64,000 nt of DNA from Mucilaginibacter sp. PPCGB 2223 (lineage in GTDB: Bacteria; Bacteroidota; Bacteroidia; Sphingobacteriales; Sphingobacteriaceae): contig NZ_MDJS01000001.1 of the NCBI RefSeq assembly GCF_001705515.1, positions 930,001 to 994,000 of the forward strand, written 5' to 3'. Numbering within the stretch: the stretch's first letter is position 1; every line of letters starts with the position of its first letter. Made by a program: the position numbers and the translations under genes. Shown here piece after piece: positions 33,606 to 43,847 of this stretch. The notes under the pieces are model-generated. The model saw nothing but the letters and a program-made list of their open reading frames with translations. It was not told where the DNA came from and ran no database searches.

Positions 33606-34229
33606 ATGTCGTCTACCAACCTGCTGAATATTGCCAAGCGATTGAAAACCATGTCGCACCTGGGCCTTACCTACGCCAACAACGAGTACGATGCCGACCG
33701 TTACAAAGAACTTGAACAGATCAGCCTTGAATTGATGAACATGGTTACCGAGCACCCGCTGGAAATACTGACCACTTATTTTCATCATAAAAAAGAGTAT
33801 ATCACACCTAAAGTGGATATCCGCGCTGTTGTATTCAATGAAAAGCAGGAAATACTGCTCGTTAAAGAAAAGTCGGACGGGCGATGGTCGTTACCTGGGG
33901 GCTGGGCTGATATCGGCCTCTCTCCTGTGGATGTAGCCGTAAAAGAAACGTTTGAAGAAACCGGATTTACCGTGGAGCCGGTTAAACTTTTGGCCGTAAT
34001 GGATAAACGCTGCCATACGCACCCGCCGGAGTTGGATTATGTGTATAAAATATTTATCCAATGCCGGATTTTTCACGGCGAATACAATCCGGCTTTTGAT
34101 ATTTTGGAAGTAGACTTTTTTGGTCGTGATGCCATACCGCCTTTATCGTTAGACCGGGTTTTACCGGCGCAGATTAGCTTGATGTTTGAGTATCTTGACG
34201 ATCCGGATAAAGTGGCGGTGGTGGATTAG
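33606..34229 (+). CDS. NUDIX hydrolase with N-terminal NUDIX_hydro_N-like domain
   Basis: A 207-residue NUDIX hydrolase. The N-terminal ~60 residues (LLNIAKRLKTMSHLGLTYANNEYDADRYKELEQISLELM) match the 'hydrolase of X-linked nucleoside diphosphate, N-terminal' type. The NUDIX box is GGWADIGLSPVDVAVKETFEETGF: the catalytic E-E-x-G pair is present, but the first conserved Glu of G-x5-E is Leu and the conserved Arg is Lys, as in some ADP-sugar or nucleoside-diphosphate relatives. The preferred start is ATG 33606; an in-frame TTG at 33591 precedes it. A -7 box lies 3 nt upstream. Confidence 0.9.
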   Translation: MSSTNLLNIAKRLKTMSHLGLTYANNEYDADRYKELEQISLELMNMVTEHPLEILTTYFHHKKEYITPKVDIRAVVFNEKQEILLVKEKSDGRWSLPGGWADIGLSPVDVAVKETFEETGFTVEPVKLLAVMDKRCHTHPPELDYVYKIFIQCRIFHGEYNPAFDILEVDFFGRDAIPPLSLDRVLPAQISLMFEYLDDPDKVAVVD

Positions 34230-34243
34230 GTTACCTTCAACAA

Positions 34244-34275
34244 CAAAAAAACCTCCCCAGTGGTATTGGGGAGGT
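34244..34275 (-). terminator. terminator of ppsA
   Basis: Minus-strand stem ACCTCCCCA/TGGGGAGGT (34251-34259 with 34267-34275), followed by seven T (34244-34250), 48 nt after the ppsA stop. Confidence 0.9.
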
Positions 34276-34322
34276 GGTCTATAATTGGTCAGTCAACAAC
34301 CGCCGGTTAGTGCGGTATTTCT

Positions 34323-36779
34323 TTAAGCTGCGCTATCCAGCGTTACTTTTTCAGTTTTTAAACCTTGTTCAATCTGGCTGATGGCATTTACTGTTTTGAA
34401 GAATGAGTCGGGCGTAACTGAGATGGTATCGATGCCCTGCTCAACCAAAAACTGTGCAAAATCAGGGAAATCTGACGGCCCCTGGCCGCAAATGCCAACT
34501 TTTATGTTTGACTGCTTCGCGGTTTTGATCAGCATTTTGATCATGGATTTTACGGCTTCGTTGCGTTCGTCGTAAATGTGCGCAACCAGCGACGAATCGC
34601 GATCCAGACCTAAAACCAATTGAGTTAAATCGTTACTGCCGATGGAAAACCCATCAATATGTTTGGCAAACTGGTCGGCCATGATCACGTTCGAAGGTAA
34701 TTCGGCCATCAGGAATATTTCCAGTCCGTCTTCGCCCCTGTTTAAACCGTATTCGGCCATTACTTCATAAACCTGGAGCAGCTCTTTTACCGTACGGCAG
34801 AAAGGGATCATCACCACTACATTCTTCAATCCCAGCTTTTCGCGAACAAGTTTGATGGCTCTACATTCCAAACCAAATGCCTCTTTATACTCGGAAGAGT
34901 AATAGCGCGAAGCTCCTCGCCAGCCGATCATCGGGTTTTCCTCGGTTGGTTCGAAGTATTTGCCGCCCAGCAGGTTATAATATTCGTTGCTCTTAAAATC
35001 TGAGAAGCGTACGATCACTTTATTAGGATAGAATGCAGAGGCGATACGGGCAATACCGCAAGCTAATTTCTGCACAAAAAAATCTTCCTCATCCTTGAAA
35101 CCACGGGTCAGGTTGTCGATTTGCGCGCTCAGGTCAACATCATTCAATTCCCTGTGATGCATCAAAGCCATCGGGTGCACCTGGATATAATTATTAATGA
35201 TAAACTCTTCACGGGCCAGGCCGACACCTTTATTCGGATAATGCGAGAAATTGAAAGCCATATCCGGCGAAGCTACGTTCAGCATTACCGGGGTTTTGGT
35301 TTCGGGCAGTTCGTCGAGATTATAGGTTGTTTCTTTAAATGATATGGCGCCGTTGTAGATCAAACCCGTATCACCCTCGGCGCATGATGCGGTAATCAGT
35401 TGCTCTTGCTTTAGTATTTTGGTGGCATTACCACAGCCAACAATTGCCGGTACCCCCAGCTCGCGGGCAACGATTGCTGCGTGACAGGTGCGGCCGCCTT
35501 TATTGGTAATAATGGCCGAAGCAATCTTCATAATCGGTTCCCAGTCGGGGTCGGTCATATCGGTAACCAGCACATCGCCTTTTTTAAAATCGATGTGACT
35601 GATCTCGTCTTTACTATGAGCTTCGAGGATATTTACTTTGCCGGCAGCTATTTTATCACCAACGGCGATGCCTTTTAACAGCAGGTGCCCAGTACGGTTG
35701 GCATCGGTGATGCTGTAACCGGTAAGCGTATTATATTGCTTGCGCGAATGTATAGTTTCGGGACGAGCCTGCACGATGAACAACTGACCTGTTTGCCCAT
35801 CGATAGCCCATTCAATATCCATTGGGCACCAGCGGTTTTTAATTCGCGAGTAATGCTCTTCGATAGTGATTACCCATTGCGCCAGTTGCAATACCATCAC
35901 ATCGCTCAGGCAAAAGCTATTGAACTCGGCCTGCGAGGTTTCAGTAATTGTTACACGCTCGCCAATTACTTTGCTATACACCATCTTTTTATCTTTTACG
36001 CCTAATTTGCGTTCAATGATGGAGTCGAAACCTTGTTTCAGAGTTGGTTTAAACACCATAAATTCATCAGGCGATACAGAGCCTTGCACAATCAGTTCGC
36101 CCAGGCCGTAAGAACCATTGATGATCACGGCATCTTTAAAACCGCTTTCAGTGTCCAATGAGAACGCCACACCAGAAGCAGCCAGATCGGAACGCACCAT
36201 TTTTTGTACGCAAACCGACAAACCGATATCAAAATGATCATAATTAAAGCTTTCGCGATAGCTGATGGCACGATCGGTAAACAAGGAAGCAAAGCAATCA
36301 CGTACAGAATCCAGCAATGCATCAACACCGCTCACATTTAAAAAAGTTTCCTGCTGGCCTGCAAAAGATGCATCCGGCAGGTCCTCAGCTGTAGCTGATG
36401 AGCGCACTGCAACATCCACATTATCAACGCTATATTCGGCTGAAAGTTCATGATAAGCATGTGTAATCTGCTCTGTCAATGCGGGTGGAAATACTCCCGC
36501 AGCGATCATACGACGCACTTTCTGACCGCAACGGCGCAGGGCGTCGAGATCGTTCAGGTCTGTTGCGTGAATGAGACTTTTGATCTGATCTTCGAGCAGG
36601 TTGTAGGAGATGTACTCCTGGTAAGCAGCCACGGTGATAATGTATCCTCCCGGGATACGCACGTTCAGCTTGGTAAGGTGCTGGAGCATCTCGCCCAGGG
36701 AAGCGTTTTTGCCGCCAACAATATCTATATTATCAATGCCAACTTCGTTTAGGTTCAGGATGAACTTTGTATTTTTCAT
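34323..36779 (-). CDS. ppsA: phosphoenolpyruvate synthase
   Basis: Converts pyruvate and ATP to phosphoenolpyruvate, AMP and phosphate in gluconeogenesis. The 818 residues comprise the N-terminal ATP-grasp domain ([34 protein letters not shown]), the phosphohistidine domain with His433 in [21 protein letters not shown], and the C-terminal PEP/pyruvate TIM barrel with Cys764 in [10 protein letters not shown]. All catalytic motifs are intact. It is divergent from an AraC-type regulator and closed by a strong terminator. Confidence 0.96.
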   Translation of the reverse strand: MKNTKFILNLNEVGIDNIDIVGGKNASLGEMLQHLTKLNVRIPGGYIITVAAYQEYISYNLLEDQIKSLIHATDLNDLDALRRCGQKVRRMIAAGVFPPALTEQITHAYHELSAEYSVDNVDVAVRSSATAEDLPDASFAGQQETFLNVSGVDALLDSVRDCFASLFTDRAISYRESFNYDHFDIGLSVCVQKMVRSDLAASGVAFSLDTESGFKDAVIINGSYGLGELIVQGSVSPDEFMVFKPTLKQGFDSIIERKLGVKDKKMVYSKVIGERVTITETSQAEFNSFCLSDVMVLQLAQWVITIEEHYSRIKNRWCPMDIEWAIDGQTGQLFIVQARPETIHSRKQYNTLTGYSITDANRTGHLLLKGIAVGDKIAAGKVNILEAHSKDEISHIDFKKGDVLVTDMTDPDWEPIMKIASAIITNKGGRTCHAAIVARELGVPAIVGCGNATKILKQEQLITASCAEGDTGLIYNGAISFKETTYNLDELPETKTPVMLNVASPDMAFNFSHYPNKGVGLAREEFIINNYIQVHPMALMHHRELNDVDLSAQIDNLTRGFKDEEDFFVQKLACGIARIASAFYPNKVIVRFSDFKSNEYYNLLGGKYFEPTEENPMIGWRGASRYYSSEYKEAFGLECRAIKLVREKLGLKNVVVMIPFCRTVKELLQVYEVMAEYGLNRGEDGLEIFLMAELPSNVIMADQFAKHIDGFSIGSNDLTQLVLGLDRDSSLVAHIYDERNEAVKSMIKMLIKTAKQSNIKVGICGQGPSDFPDFAQFLVEQGIDTISVTPDSFFKTVNAISQIEQGLKTEKVTLDSAA

Positions 36780-36922
36780 AACAATTGGTTTTACGTGTCT
36801 GAATACGATACAAAGAACAGGCTAATTTTTGGTTTGACTTGAATACTTATTAACCAATTTTGATACTATCTTAACCACTATTTTGAATATATCATTTAAA
36901 ATAAGTTATCTTAGTATTATAA

Positions 36923-37792
36923 ATGAATCCACAGTTATTTAAGATATCGGCAAGCGCAGAGTATTCATTCAGTATCAAGCACGATGTGGTGTCCTATTTC
37001 TATAACCAACTGCATTATCACCCCGAAGTTGAACTGGTTTATATCATTCGCGGAACGGGCAGCAGGTTTATCGGCGATAGTGTTAACAGTTTTACCGCGG
37101 ATGAACTGGTGCTGATAGGCTCGAATGTGCCGCATTTATTCCGCAACGATGACGATTATTATAACGACCTGCCCGGTTTGAAGGCCGAATCGGTAACGCT
37201 GCATTTTTTACCGGAGATATTTGGCGCTGCGTTTTTAAACATTCCTGAGAACAAGCCTATCAGTGAGTTGCTGGAAAAGGCACAGTATGGCATTACTATA
37301 CATGGCCATACCAAAGAAAAAGTTAGACAACAAATGGAGCAATTGGGTTTTGCAGAGAAGAGCGAACGCATTATTCTATTGTTACAGTTATTAAATACCA
37401 TTGCTGCAGCGCCAGATAACCAAACCATCGCACACTTTAGCCGCAACCGGGTGCTCAACAAATCAGACGAGAGCCGGCTGAACAGGATCTATCAATACAC
37501 TTTAAATAACTACAACCACGAAATCACGCTTAAGGAAATAGCTTCGATTGTTTATATGGTGCCCCACTCCTTTTGCCGGTACTTCAGGCAGCGTACAAAA
37601 AAAAGGTATTCTCAATTTTTGTTAGAGGTAAGGGTAAGCCAGGCCTGTAAATTATTATCAGAAACTGATTACAGCGTTGCAGTTGTGTGTTACGAAAGCG
37701 GGTTTAAAAACTTCAGCAACTTTAACAGGCATTTTAAAGCTATTATAGGAAAATCTCCGCTGGAATACAGAAAGAGTTACAGGTCTCTTTAA
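36923..37792 (+). CDS. AraC-family transcriptional regulator
   Basis: A 289-residue regulator with an N-terminal cupin-like sensing domain (YHPEVELVYIIRGTGSRFIGD, DELVLIGSNVPHLFRND) and a C-terminal AraC DNA-binding domain of two HTHs (ITLKEIASIVYMVPHSFCRYFRQRTKKRYSQFLLEVRVSQACKLL; YSVAVVCYESGFKNFSNFNRHFKAIIGKSPLEYRK). A near-consensus -7 box TATCTTAG (36907-36914) lies 8 nt upstream. It is divergently placed next to ppsA, so control of ppsA or of sugar/pyruvate metabolism is possible but unproven. Confidence 0.93.
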   Translation: MNPQLFKISASAEYSFSIKHDVVSYFYNQLHYHPEVELVYIIRGTGSRFIGDSVNSFTADELVLIGSNVPHLFRNDDDYYNDLPGLKAESVTLHFLPEIFGAAFLNIPENKPISELLEKAQYGITIHGHTKEKVRQQMEQLGFAEKSERIILLLQLLNTIAAAPDNQTIAHFSRNRVLNKSDESRLNRIYQYTLNNYNHEITLKEIASIVYMVPHSFCRYFRQRTKKRYSQFLLEVRVSQACKLLSETDYSVAVVCYESGFKNFSNFNRHFKAIIGKSPLEYRKSYRSL

Positions 37793-37806
37793 AGATGTGT
37801 GGCAAT

Positions 37807-37831
37807 AAAAAAGCCCCGGTACGACCGGGGC
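37807..37831 (-). terminator. terminator of the DUF1800-DUF1501 operon
   Basis: Minus-strand stem GCCCCGGT/ACCGGGGC (37813-37820 with 37824-37831) with a 3-nt loop, followed by six T (37807-37812). It is 29 nt after the DUF1501 gene stop and also sits just after the AraC gene. Confidence 0.85.
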
Positions 37832-37859
37832 CATATGTTTGATAAACAGATGTCGGAAA

Positions 37860-39146
37860 TTAAGAGCGCATCACACCGATGTGCTCACCGGTCCAATCCG
37901 GGAAGAGTACCTTATCGTTTTTAATCAACAGGTGCCTGTCAGCCACTTCGCTGAACACCGAGCGGAAGTCGGTAGTTACCGCCAGGTCGCGGCCGTCTTC
38001 CAGTGTTTCGAGGCTTATCGGCTGCACTTTGTTGTGAACAATACCACCGTTAACATCGTTACCTAAGATAAAATTACATGATGCACGGCCATGATCGGTG
38101 CCGCCGGTGCCGTTTTGTTTTACGGTACGGCCAAACTCAGTCATGGTCATCAGGGTAACATCGTCGGTGTATTGACCAAGATCTGTCCAGAAAGCTACGA
38201 TACAGTTGCTCAGATCGTTTACATTACGGGCGAAGATACCTGTGTCAGATCCCTGGTTAAAGTGTGTATCCCAACCACCCGATTCGGTAAAGGCTATTTC
38301 CAAACCTACATCCATTTTGATGAGCTGAGCAATCTGTTTTAACGAGTTACCTACAGCAGTATTCGGATAAACAGCGCCGTTAGCCGGTTTGTAATTTTTG
38401 ATATCTGTTTTTTGCAGCATTTTCATAGCGTCGAAGCTTTCCTTGCCTGTTGATTTTAATAAGCTTGAAGAAGTTTGATCGTACAGGTCTTCGAAGCTTT
38501 TTGCCGCCATGTTTACACCTTGCGGGTTGCCACGCATTTGGATGGCAAAATCCTGCAGGTTGCTGATGGCTACCGATGGGTTATCGCCATAGAACGAACG
38601 TGGCAAAGCAGAGGTTAAGCTTACAGCCTGGAATGGTGTTGCAGGCGTACCGGCATCGTGGCCCAGCAGGCCAACCGCGCGGTTTAACCAGCCGCTGGCG
38701 GTGCCTTTGTTAAACGGCGTGCCCGATTCCATATAATCCTGTGCATCAAAGTGCGAACGGGTATTATTTGGCGAACCAATGCCATGTACTATCGCTAAAC
38801 GCTTATCGCGGAACAAAGGCTCGAAAGCGCTCATCGACGGGTGCAGCCCCCAACGGCCATCCAGGTCGATCAGCGGTGTTTTATTGCCGTTGCCTCCTTT
38901 GGCTGCCGATAAAAACAACGTCGGGCGATTAGTTTGTAAATATTGCTCATTAAACGGCGTAACAGCCATCAAGCCGTCCATCGCACCGCGCTGGAAGATA
39001 CAAACCAGCGTCTTCTTCTTTTTGTAGGGACTGATGATTTTGTCGCTGGCTGCGGCTTCGGCTATGAATGATGGGATACCGCCCATTAAGCTTATTCCAA
39101 ATAAGGCTAACCCGCCTGCTTTAAGAAAACCTCTTCTCGATGTCAT
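37860..39146 (-). CDS. DUF1501 domain-containing protein (Tat-like signal)
   Basis: A 428-residue exported protein. The N-terminus MTSRRGFLKAGGLALFGISLM carries a twin-arginine S-R-R-x-F-L-K signal, so it is probably exported folded. Conserved features of the DUF1501 alkaline-phosphatase-like fold include VCIFQRGAMDGLMAVTPF, GGWDTHFNQ and MTEFGRTVKQNGTGGTDHGRASCNFILG. The biological role of the family is not established. It is the second gene of a pair with DUF1800, 53 nt apart, a conserved arrangement. Confidence 0.92.
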   Translation of the reverse strand: MTSRRGFLKAGGLALFGISLMGGIPSFIAEAAASDKIISPYKKKKTLVCIFQRGAMDGLMAVTPFNEQYLQTNRPTLFLSAAKGGNGNKTPLIDLDGRWGLHPSMSAFEPLFRDKRLAIVHGIGSPNNTRSHFDAQDYMESGTPFNKGTASGWLNRAVGLLGHDAGTPATPFQAVSLTSALPRSFYGDNPSVAISNLQDFAIQMRGNPQGVNMAAKSFEDLYDQTSSSLLKSTGKESFDAMKMLQKTDIKNYKPANGAVYPNTAVGNSLKQIAQLIKMDVGLEIAFTESGGWDTHFNQGSDTGIFARNVNDLSNCIVAFWTDLGQYTDDVTLMTMTEFGRTVKQNGTGGTDHGRASCNFILGNDVNGGIVHNKVQPISLETLEDGRDLAVTTDFRSVFSEVADRHLLIKNDKVLFPDWTGEHIGVMRS

Positions 39147-39199
39147 GATCTGTAATATTTATAGGTGTGTGTCTTGTTTCGGTTAATGATCTTAATTTA

Positions 39200-41212
39200 T
39201 TAACGGCGCTGATACTCGGGCGAACCGATCAAAATACCAACAACCTGCGATAACATACTGTTTTGGCCAGGACTGTTCTGCATAGCGTACATCAACCTGT
39301 CGCCAGCTGCGCCGCCGCCTTTATTCAATTTGGCTTTATAATTTTTCGCGTTATCGGCCATCTGCATCATATTGTTATCATCGCCCCCCGCGTTCATATC
39401 CTGCACCGATTTGGTTTTGCCGGCAGCTTCGTCTATCTTTTTACCCAGGTCGGGATCATTCAACATCGGCGTTAAGCGGGCGATAGTTTGATCGAGGTTA
39501 CGCTCCGGCATGATGAGCTTGCCATAAGTAACCAGGCCTTCCTGTGCACTTTCGGGTTCGCGGTTGTTGTTCAACGCTTTCAGGTCGAAAGTGATGCCCG
39601 GTATGCGTTTGGTAGCCAGGGCCAAGCCAAAGTTCATGCGGTTAAGCAATGCACCGGTATTGATCCAGTATTGCCCCCTGTCCGGGAAACCGGTTGGCGC
39701 CTGGTAATAATATAGTTTCTGGCCCATTTTGGTGATCCACAGATACAACGGATATGGAGCAGTGATATGAGCATCTAATGCGCGTACCGAACTAATAGCC
39801 AGCTCGAATGGCGATTTGGTTTTTTCGCGTAGCGACTGCGCACTCCAAAACTCAGGCGAAGAAGCCATCGTGATCAGCACCTCTTTGATGTCGCCATCGT
39901 GATCGGTAAACGATTTGGCCATTTTATCCAATAAGCTTTGCGGCGGGGTATCGCTTACAAAACGAACGGCAATTTTTTTGGTAATGAATTTAGCTGTCGA
40001 CGGATGGTGTGCCAGCATTTCTAACAAGTCGACACCTTCCTGGTAGCCTCCGCCTGCAGGAAAAGTATGCCCTAAAACTACTTTTTGGCCCTCATCGTGG
40101 CGGTTGGCGTTGAATAAAAAGTCGCCATCGCGCACAAAACCGTTTTTCTCCATATTGGCAGTACCGTAGGTATCTACAATTTTGCGGGCCGCATTTCCGT
40201 AACCATCGTTCATCGGGAAGATGGTCCAGCCGGTAAGCACTTTGGCAGCCTGTGTAACATCGCTTTGTGTATAGCCACCATCAACTCCTAAAGTGTGTAG
40301 TTCCATCACCTCGCGGGCGTAATTCTCATTCAGCCCCTGCGCCTTCCTGGCTTTTTGAGCGTTTGCTAAAAATTTGGCCTGCGGCGAGTTCGGATCGGCC
40401 TGCATCATTTGCTCCTGCTGTTGTTGTATGAACTGGGCACGGCGGGCATTTGGCTGTTTAGCGTTGGTATTTACGCCCACACTGCTGAAATTATCAAGAA
40501 AATACAACATCGCCGGCGATTTGGCAGTCGCCAGTAATATTTTATCAAATTTACCCAGCACATTCGGGCGGATAGCATCGCGTTCGTAAACCGGGATAAA
40601 TTCGGCACAGTCGTTTTTGGTAAATGATACATTGAAGTGGTTGAACCAGAAATCGGTCAAAACCTCCTGTAACTGGTTATTGGTGTAAGCGGCTCTGAAT
40701 ATCTTGGCATTAACAAACTGGCGTAACAATTCCTGTTGTGGTTTGAGCCCGTTCTTATCCATATAAGCTTTGATCTGCTCACGATATTCCTTCTTATCAG
40801 CCTTGAGATTATTTACAGAATCTTTGCTAATGATACCTTCTTTTACCGCCATACGTACCAGTTGTCCGTTTTTGGGGTACTCGGCCACAATCTGTTCGTT
40901 GCTCAGAGTCAGATCTTTATATTGGGCCAGCATACTATCCAGCGCCGGGTCGGCTTGTTTGGCTTCCAGTTGTTGCTGGAACCATTTTTCGAGGCCAATT
41001 TTCACCACCGCGTCAACCTCGCCGGGTGTTGCCCCATAGGTAAACCTGTTTAACAAGTGTGCCGCCGCCTGGCGCTCGGTTAAACCCGCCTGTTTGTAGG
41101 GGAACGCAAAAGATTTAGCCGGTAAACCCGGGCCCCTGAAAAACGAGCTCAGGGCCACAGCGCTTGCGGCAATCGCAACAAATAGCAAAAGGTACTTGTA
41201 TGGGGCTTTCAT
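39200..41212 (-). CDS. DUF1800 domain-containing protein
   Basis: A 670-residue exported protein with an N-terminal hydrophobic segment (YLLLFVAIAASAVALSSFF). DUF1800 family motifs are AAHLLNRFTYGATPGEVDAVV near the N-terminus, LTDFWFNHFNVSFTKND, ENYAREVMELHTLGVDGGYTQSDVTQAAKVLTGWT, and TKKIAVRFVSDTPPQSLLDKMAKSF. The family always co-occurs with DUF1501 and its role is unknown; a secreted catabolic or polymer-binding system has been suggested. Transcription runs into the DUF1501 gene. Confidence 0.92.
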   Translation of the reverse strand: MKAPYKYLLLFVAIAASAVALSSFFRGPGLPAKSFAFPYKQAGLTERQAAAHLLNRFTYGATPGEVDAVVKIGLEKWFQQQLEAKQADPALDSMLAQYKDLTLSNEQIVAEYPKNGQLVRMAVKEGIISKDSVNNLKADKKEYREQIKAYMDKNGLKPQQELLRQFVNAKIFRAAYTNNQLQEVLTDFWFNHFNVSFTKNDCAEFIPVYERDAIRPNVLGKFDKILLATAKSPAMLYFLDNFSSVGVNTNAKQPNARRAQFIQQQQEQMMQADPNSPQAKFLANAQKARKAQGLNENYAREVMELHTLGVDGGYTQSDVTQAAKVLTGWTIFPMNDGYGNAARKIVDTYGTANMEKNGFVRDGDFLFNANRHDEGQKVVLGHTFPAGGGYQEGVDLLEMLAHHPSTAKFITKKIAVRFVSDTPPQSLLDKMAKSFTDHDGDIKEVLITMASSPEFWSAQSLREKTKSPFELAISSVRALDAHITAPYPLYLWITKMGQKLYYYQAPTGFPDRGQYWINTGALLNRMNFGLALATKRIPGITFDLKALNNNREPESAQEGLVTYGKLIMPERNLDQTIARLTPMLNDPDLGKKIDEAAGKTKSVQDMNAGGDDNNMMQMADNAKNYKAKLNKGGGAAGDRLMYAMQNSPGQNSMLSQVVGILIGSPEYQRR

Positions 41213-41448
41213 AATAAATAGCTTTTAGGTTAGCAATTTAACTGTCAGACGGTTAAAAACTACCGAAGTTTAATCGGGTAGTTAAATTTAATGAAAATCG
41301 GATGAAATTTATTTACTGTATATATAATCATCTGCAAATACTGTTTTAACGCTGTTTACTATATTCATAACCAGGGATCACGTCGGCTGGCCAGCACAGC
41401 GGCATCCATTTTGGGAAACAAATATTGTACGTAGTTGTATAAGAAATT

Positions 41449-41970
41449 ATGAAGAAACTCGTACTTACTTTTATCGCGATGGCTGCTTTTATAAAATGTT
41501 TCGCCATTAACACCGATTCGCTGCTTTACGAACATCAGCGTGCCAAAATAAACGGTATGCTGGATGTGCGCCGGCAAAAGTTCAGCCAGTATACCGAAAG
41601 TTTAGATATGCACACAGGTATTTTTGGCTTGCAAACCAAGAAAGACATCAGGCGATCAAACGAAATATTGATGGAGATTGTACGCACCGACGACAACATT
41701 TTTAAAGAATTGAAGATACTGCTGGAGTATAAAACTTTCGAACAAACCCAGGTAGCCAGCAAGTCGGAAGAGACTGAAAACCATGCGCTTGCCTATATGG
41801 CCACCATCAATAAGCTGCGCGACGAAAACACCCGCTTGCAATCTGAAGAAAACAGGGTAACAAATGAGTTCCGCCAGCGTCAAACCATGCATATTGTGGT
41901 GATCCTGCTGCTCATCCTATTGTCAGTTTTTTTATTAACCCGTAAAAGACCGACAGCAAACACCAACTGA
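41449..41970 (+). CDS. exported hypothetical protein with coiled coil and C-terminal membrane helix
   Basis: A 173-residue protein with a signal peptide (MKKLVLTFIAMAAFIKCFA), an alpha-helical central part (INTDSLLYEHQRAKINGMLDVRRQKFSQYTESL; ATINKLRDENTRLQSEENRVTNEFRQ) with coiled-coil character, and a C-terminal membrane helix (IVVILLLILLSVFLLT). The topology suggests an inner-membrane protein with a periplasmic coiled coil. No family is recognised. It precedes the MsbA-like exporter by 45 nt and may be linked to it. Confidence 0.75.
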   Translation: MKKLVLTFIAMAAFIKCFAINTDSLLYEHQRAKINGMLDVRRQKFSQYTESLDMHTGIFGLQTKKDIRRSNEILMEIVRTDDNIFKELKILLEYKTFEQTQVASKSEETENHALAYMATINKLRDENTRLQSEENRVTNEFRQRQTMHIVVILLLILLSVFLLTRKRPTANTN

Positions 41971-42015
41971 GCCGTACTTTTGCCATCTGAGAATTACATT
42001 TTTAAATTGTAAATA

Positions 42016-43839
42016 ATGGCCAGAGGACGACTCAACAGCGGCAACGCAGCAGAACAGGAACTACCCAAAGCGAAGATAAACAGGCGGAGCCTACACAATA
42101 TAAAGCAACTATTTAATTATCTAAAGCCTTACCGGCTTAAGTTTGCGGGCGCTATGTTCTTTTTGTTTTTGTCGAGCCTTACCGGCTTAGCCTTTCCAAA
42201 ACTTGTAGGTGGCCTGGTAGACGCTGCTTCTCACAGCCTTAAGCAAGGTTTATTACCCGGCAATTTAAACGACATCGGCCTCATCGCTTTAGCCGTGCTG
42301 TTTGCCCAGGGCTTTGTTTCATTTTTCAGAGTAACGTGGTTTGTCCAGATAGCAGAAAATGCGCTGGCCGATATTCGGCGTGATACGTATTTTAAGCTGA
42401 TAACCTTGCCGATGGATTTTTTTGCCAATCGTCGGGTTGGCGAATTAAACAGCCGTATTTCGTCCGACCTATCTCAAATACAAGATACGATTACCACAAA
42501 TTTCGCCGAAATAATACGGCAGATTACCCTAATGATAGGCGGTATTATTTTAATGGCGATGGTATCCGGCAAACTGGCCTTAGTGATATTGGTCATCCTG
42601 CCGCTATTGATCCCCTCGGCTATCCTTTTTGCACGCTATACACGCAAAATATCACGCGCAGCACAGGATGAACTTGCCGCTTCAAATACTATTGTACAAG
42701 AAACCTTATTGGGTATTGCAAGTGTCAAAGCTTTTGTCAACGAAGCTTTCGAGGCTGCCAGGTACGACAAAAGTATACGAAACGTAGCACGACTTGGTAT
42801 AAAGGGAGCGACGGTGAGGGGCTTATTTGCAGCTTTTGTAGTATTTATAGGTTTTGGTGTAATATTCTGCATGGTATGGTATGGCGCACATTTAGTTTTA
42901 ATAAAAGATTTAAAATTTGGCGAGCTTATACAATTTGTAATTTATGCAATGATGGTCTCGACATCTCTCGCGAGCTTACCCGAACAATATGCTAATATCC
43001 AGCGTACCGTTGGCGCCAGCGAGCGCGTTATCGAAATACTGAATGATAAAGGCGAAAGTGTTAACATTATCGAATCAGAAAATCGTATCAAGCAAAAAAT
43101 TGAAGGCAACCTGAGCTTTAACAATGTACAATTCCACTACCCCTCACGGCCCGAGATCGAGGTTTTAAAAGGTGTATCCTTTGATGCTACTGCCGGGCAA
43201 AAGGTGGCTATCGTCGGCCCAAGCGGTTCGGGTAAGTCGACTACCGCTTCATTGATACTGCAATTTTACCACCCGCAAAACGGCGAATTGCTATTCGACG
43301 GCAAACCGGCCTCGGCTTATTCACTTACCGATATCCGCAAACAGGTAGCTATTGTACCACAGGATGTGATCCTGTTCGGCGGTACCATCCGCGAAAACAT
43401 AGCGTACGGTAAACTTGGTGCTACCGACGAAGAAATAGAACAAGCCGCCAAACGTGCCAACGCCTACGATTTCATAACTGGTTTCCCTGAAGGTTTTAGT
43501 ACGGTTGTAGGCGAGCGCGGCGTAAAACTTTCGGGCGGGCAAAGGCAACGAATAGCCATAGCGAGGGCTTTGCTGAAAAATCCATCTATACTGATACTGG
43601 ACGAGGCTACTTCGTCGCTCGATTCGGAGTCGGAACGTTTGGTACAGGAGGCACTGGAGGAACTAATGAAAGGCCGCACATCCATCATCATCGCACACCG
43701 CTTATCTACCATTCGTGAAGCCGACCAGATCATCGTGCTCGAAAAAGGTGTTATTGTTGAAAGCGGCAACCACGACGAATTATTACAAAACGAGAGCGGA
43801 TTATACAGATATTTGAGTAGTTTGCAGTTCGAAGTATGA
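42016..43839 (+). CDS. ABC transporter ATP-binding/permease protein (MsbA-like exporter)
   Basis: A 607-residue half-transporter of the lipid A/multidrug exporter type. The N-terminal six-helix domain includes FAGAMFFLFLSSLTGLAFPKLV, LILVILPLLIPSAILFARY-like helices and a long coupling region. The C-terminal ATPase has Walker [12 protein letters not shown]-loop IVPQDVILFGGTIRENI, signature [15 protein letters not shown], Walker B ILILDEATSSLD and switch His in IIIAHRLSTIREAD. It would act as a homodimer exporting a hydrophobic substrate; lipid A is a plausible but unproven cargo. A 7-bp-period array follows it. Confidence 0.93.
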   Translation: MARGRLNSGNAAEQELPKAKINRRSLHNIKQLFNYLKPYRLKFAGAMFFLFLSSLTGLAFPKLVGGLVDAASHSLKQGLLPGNLNDIGLIALAVLFAQGFVSFFRVTWFVQIAENALADIRRDTYFKLITLPMDFFANRRVGELNSRISSDLSQIQDTITTNFAEIIRQITLMIGGIILMAMVSGKLALVILVILPLLIPSAILFARYTRKISRAAQDELAASNTIVQETLLGIASVKAFVNEAFEAARYDKSIRNVARLGIKGATVRGLFAAFVVFIGFGVIFCMVWYGAHLVLIKDLKFGELIQFVIYAMMVSTSLASLPEQYANIQRTVGASERVIEILNDKGESVNIIESENRIKQKIEGNLSFNNVQFHYPSRPEIEVLKGVSFDATAGQKVAIVGPSGSGKSTTASLILQFYHPQNGELLFDGKPASAYSLTDIRKQVAIVPQDVILFGGTIRENIAYGKLGATDEEIEQAAKRANAYDFITGFPEGFSTVVGERGVKLSGGQRQRIAIARALLKNPSILILDEATSSLDSESERLVQEALEELMKGRTSIIIAHRLSTIREADQIIVLEKGVIVESGNHDELLQNESGLYRYLSSLQFEV

Positions 43840-43847
43840 AAGCTTCG

